Positions 7,555 to 7,555 of a stretch of 7,555 nucleotides of DNA are shown one piece after another; position 1 is the stretch's first letter, and each line of letters opens with the position of its first letter. The notes beneath the pieces were generated by a model that had not been told where the DNA came from, did not search any database, and saw only the letters and a list, made by a program, of their open reading frames with translations. The DNA comes from an uncultured Gemmatimonadota bacterium. Lineage in GTDB: Bacteria > Gemmatimonadota > Gemmatimonadetes > Gemmatimonadales > GWC2-71-9. Location of the stretch: NCBI GenBank assembly GCA_946480845.1, contig CAMLLJ010000135.1, positions 1 to 7,555 of the forward strand, in the 5' to 3' direction. The translations under genes and the position numbers were made by a program.

Positions 7555-7555
7555 T

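Overview
This is a GC-rich bacterial chromosomal window with tightly packed genes and strong G/C preference at third codon positions. It carries six complete protein genes with recognisable domains, the possible 3' tip of a seventh, and two tRNA genes. The gene types and intergenic style fit a soil or environmental bacterium such as a Gemmatimonadota member. That placement is an inference from general character only, because no marker gene lies in the window. There is no phage, IS, CRISPR or defence locus.

Left part (1-3909): after a possible gene end (stop at 36-38) comes a 120-nt intergenic inverted repeat (54-173) with 41-nt arms. It sits directly upstream of a homogentisate 1,2-dioxygenase gene (hmgA, 200-1393, +). 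A CAP/SCP-domain lipoprotein (1403-1897, -) converges on hmgA, and the two stop codons form the ends of one 15-nt palindrome. Divergent from the lipoprotein across a 20-nt gap is acetoacetyl-CoA synthetase (1918-3909, +). HmgA opens the homogentisate ring, and the pathway releases acetoacetate two steps later. The synthetase activates acetoacetate, so the two enzymes plausibly serve the same tyrosine/phenylalanine breakdown route even though a reverse-strand gene separates them.

Middle (3906-5722): a secreted DmpA/BapA-type (peptidase family S58) aminopeptidase starts with an ATGA overlap on the synthetase stop, so the two are probably cotranscribed and translationally coupled. It converges, one base apart, with a DUF937 protein on the minus strand that carries two DxDxDG calcium-loop-like motifs. 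The 103-nt gap that follows is a divergent promoter region with two short perfect dyads.

Right part (5723-7555): an EamA/DMT-family 10-TM transporter is followed after 19 nt by a compact class IV PLP aminotransferase/lyase-like protein. The aminotransferase stop codon overlaps the -35 box of a good sigma70-type promoter for tRNA-His(GTG). That tRNA is followed by an intrinsic-terminator-like hairpin and then tRNA-Trp(CCA), which ends one base before the window does. In many bacteria tRNA-Trp is followed by secE-nusG-rplK, so those genes may lie just outside.

I see no convincing wholly new system. The best leads are the long intergenic hairpin upstream of hmgA, the operator-like dyad inside a candidate leaderless promoter for the transporter, the split homogentisate/acetoacetate gene grouping, and the duplicated acidic loops in the DUF937 protein.
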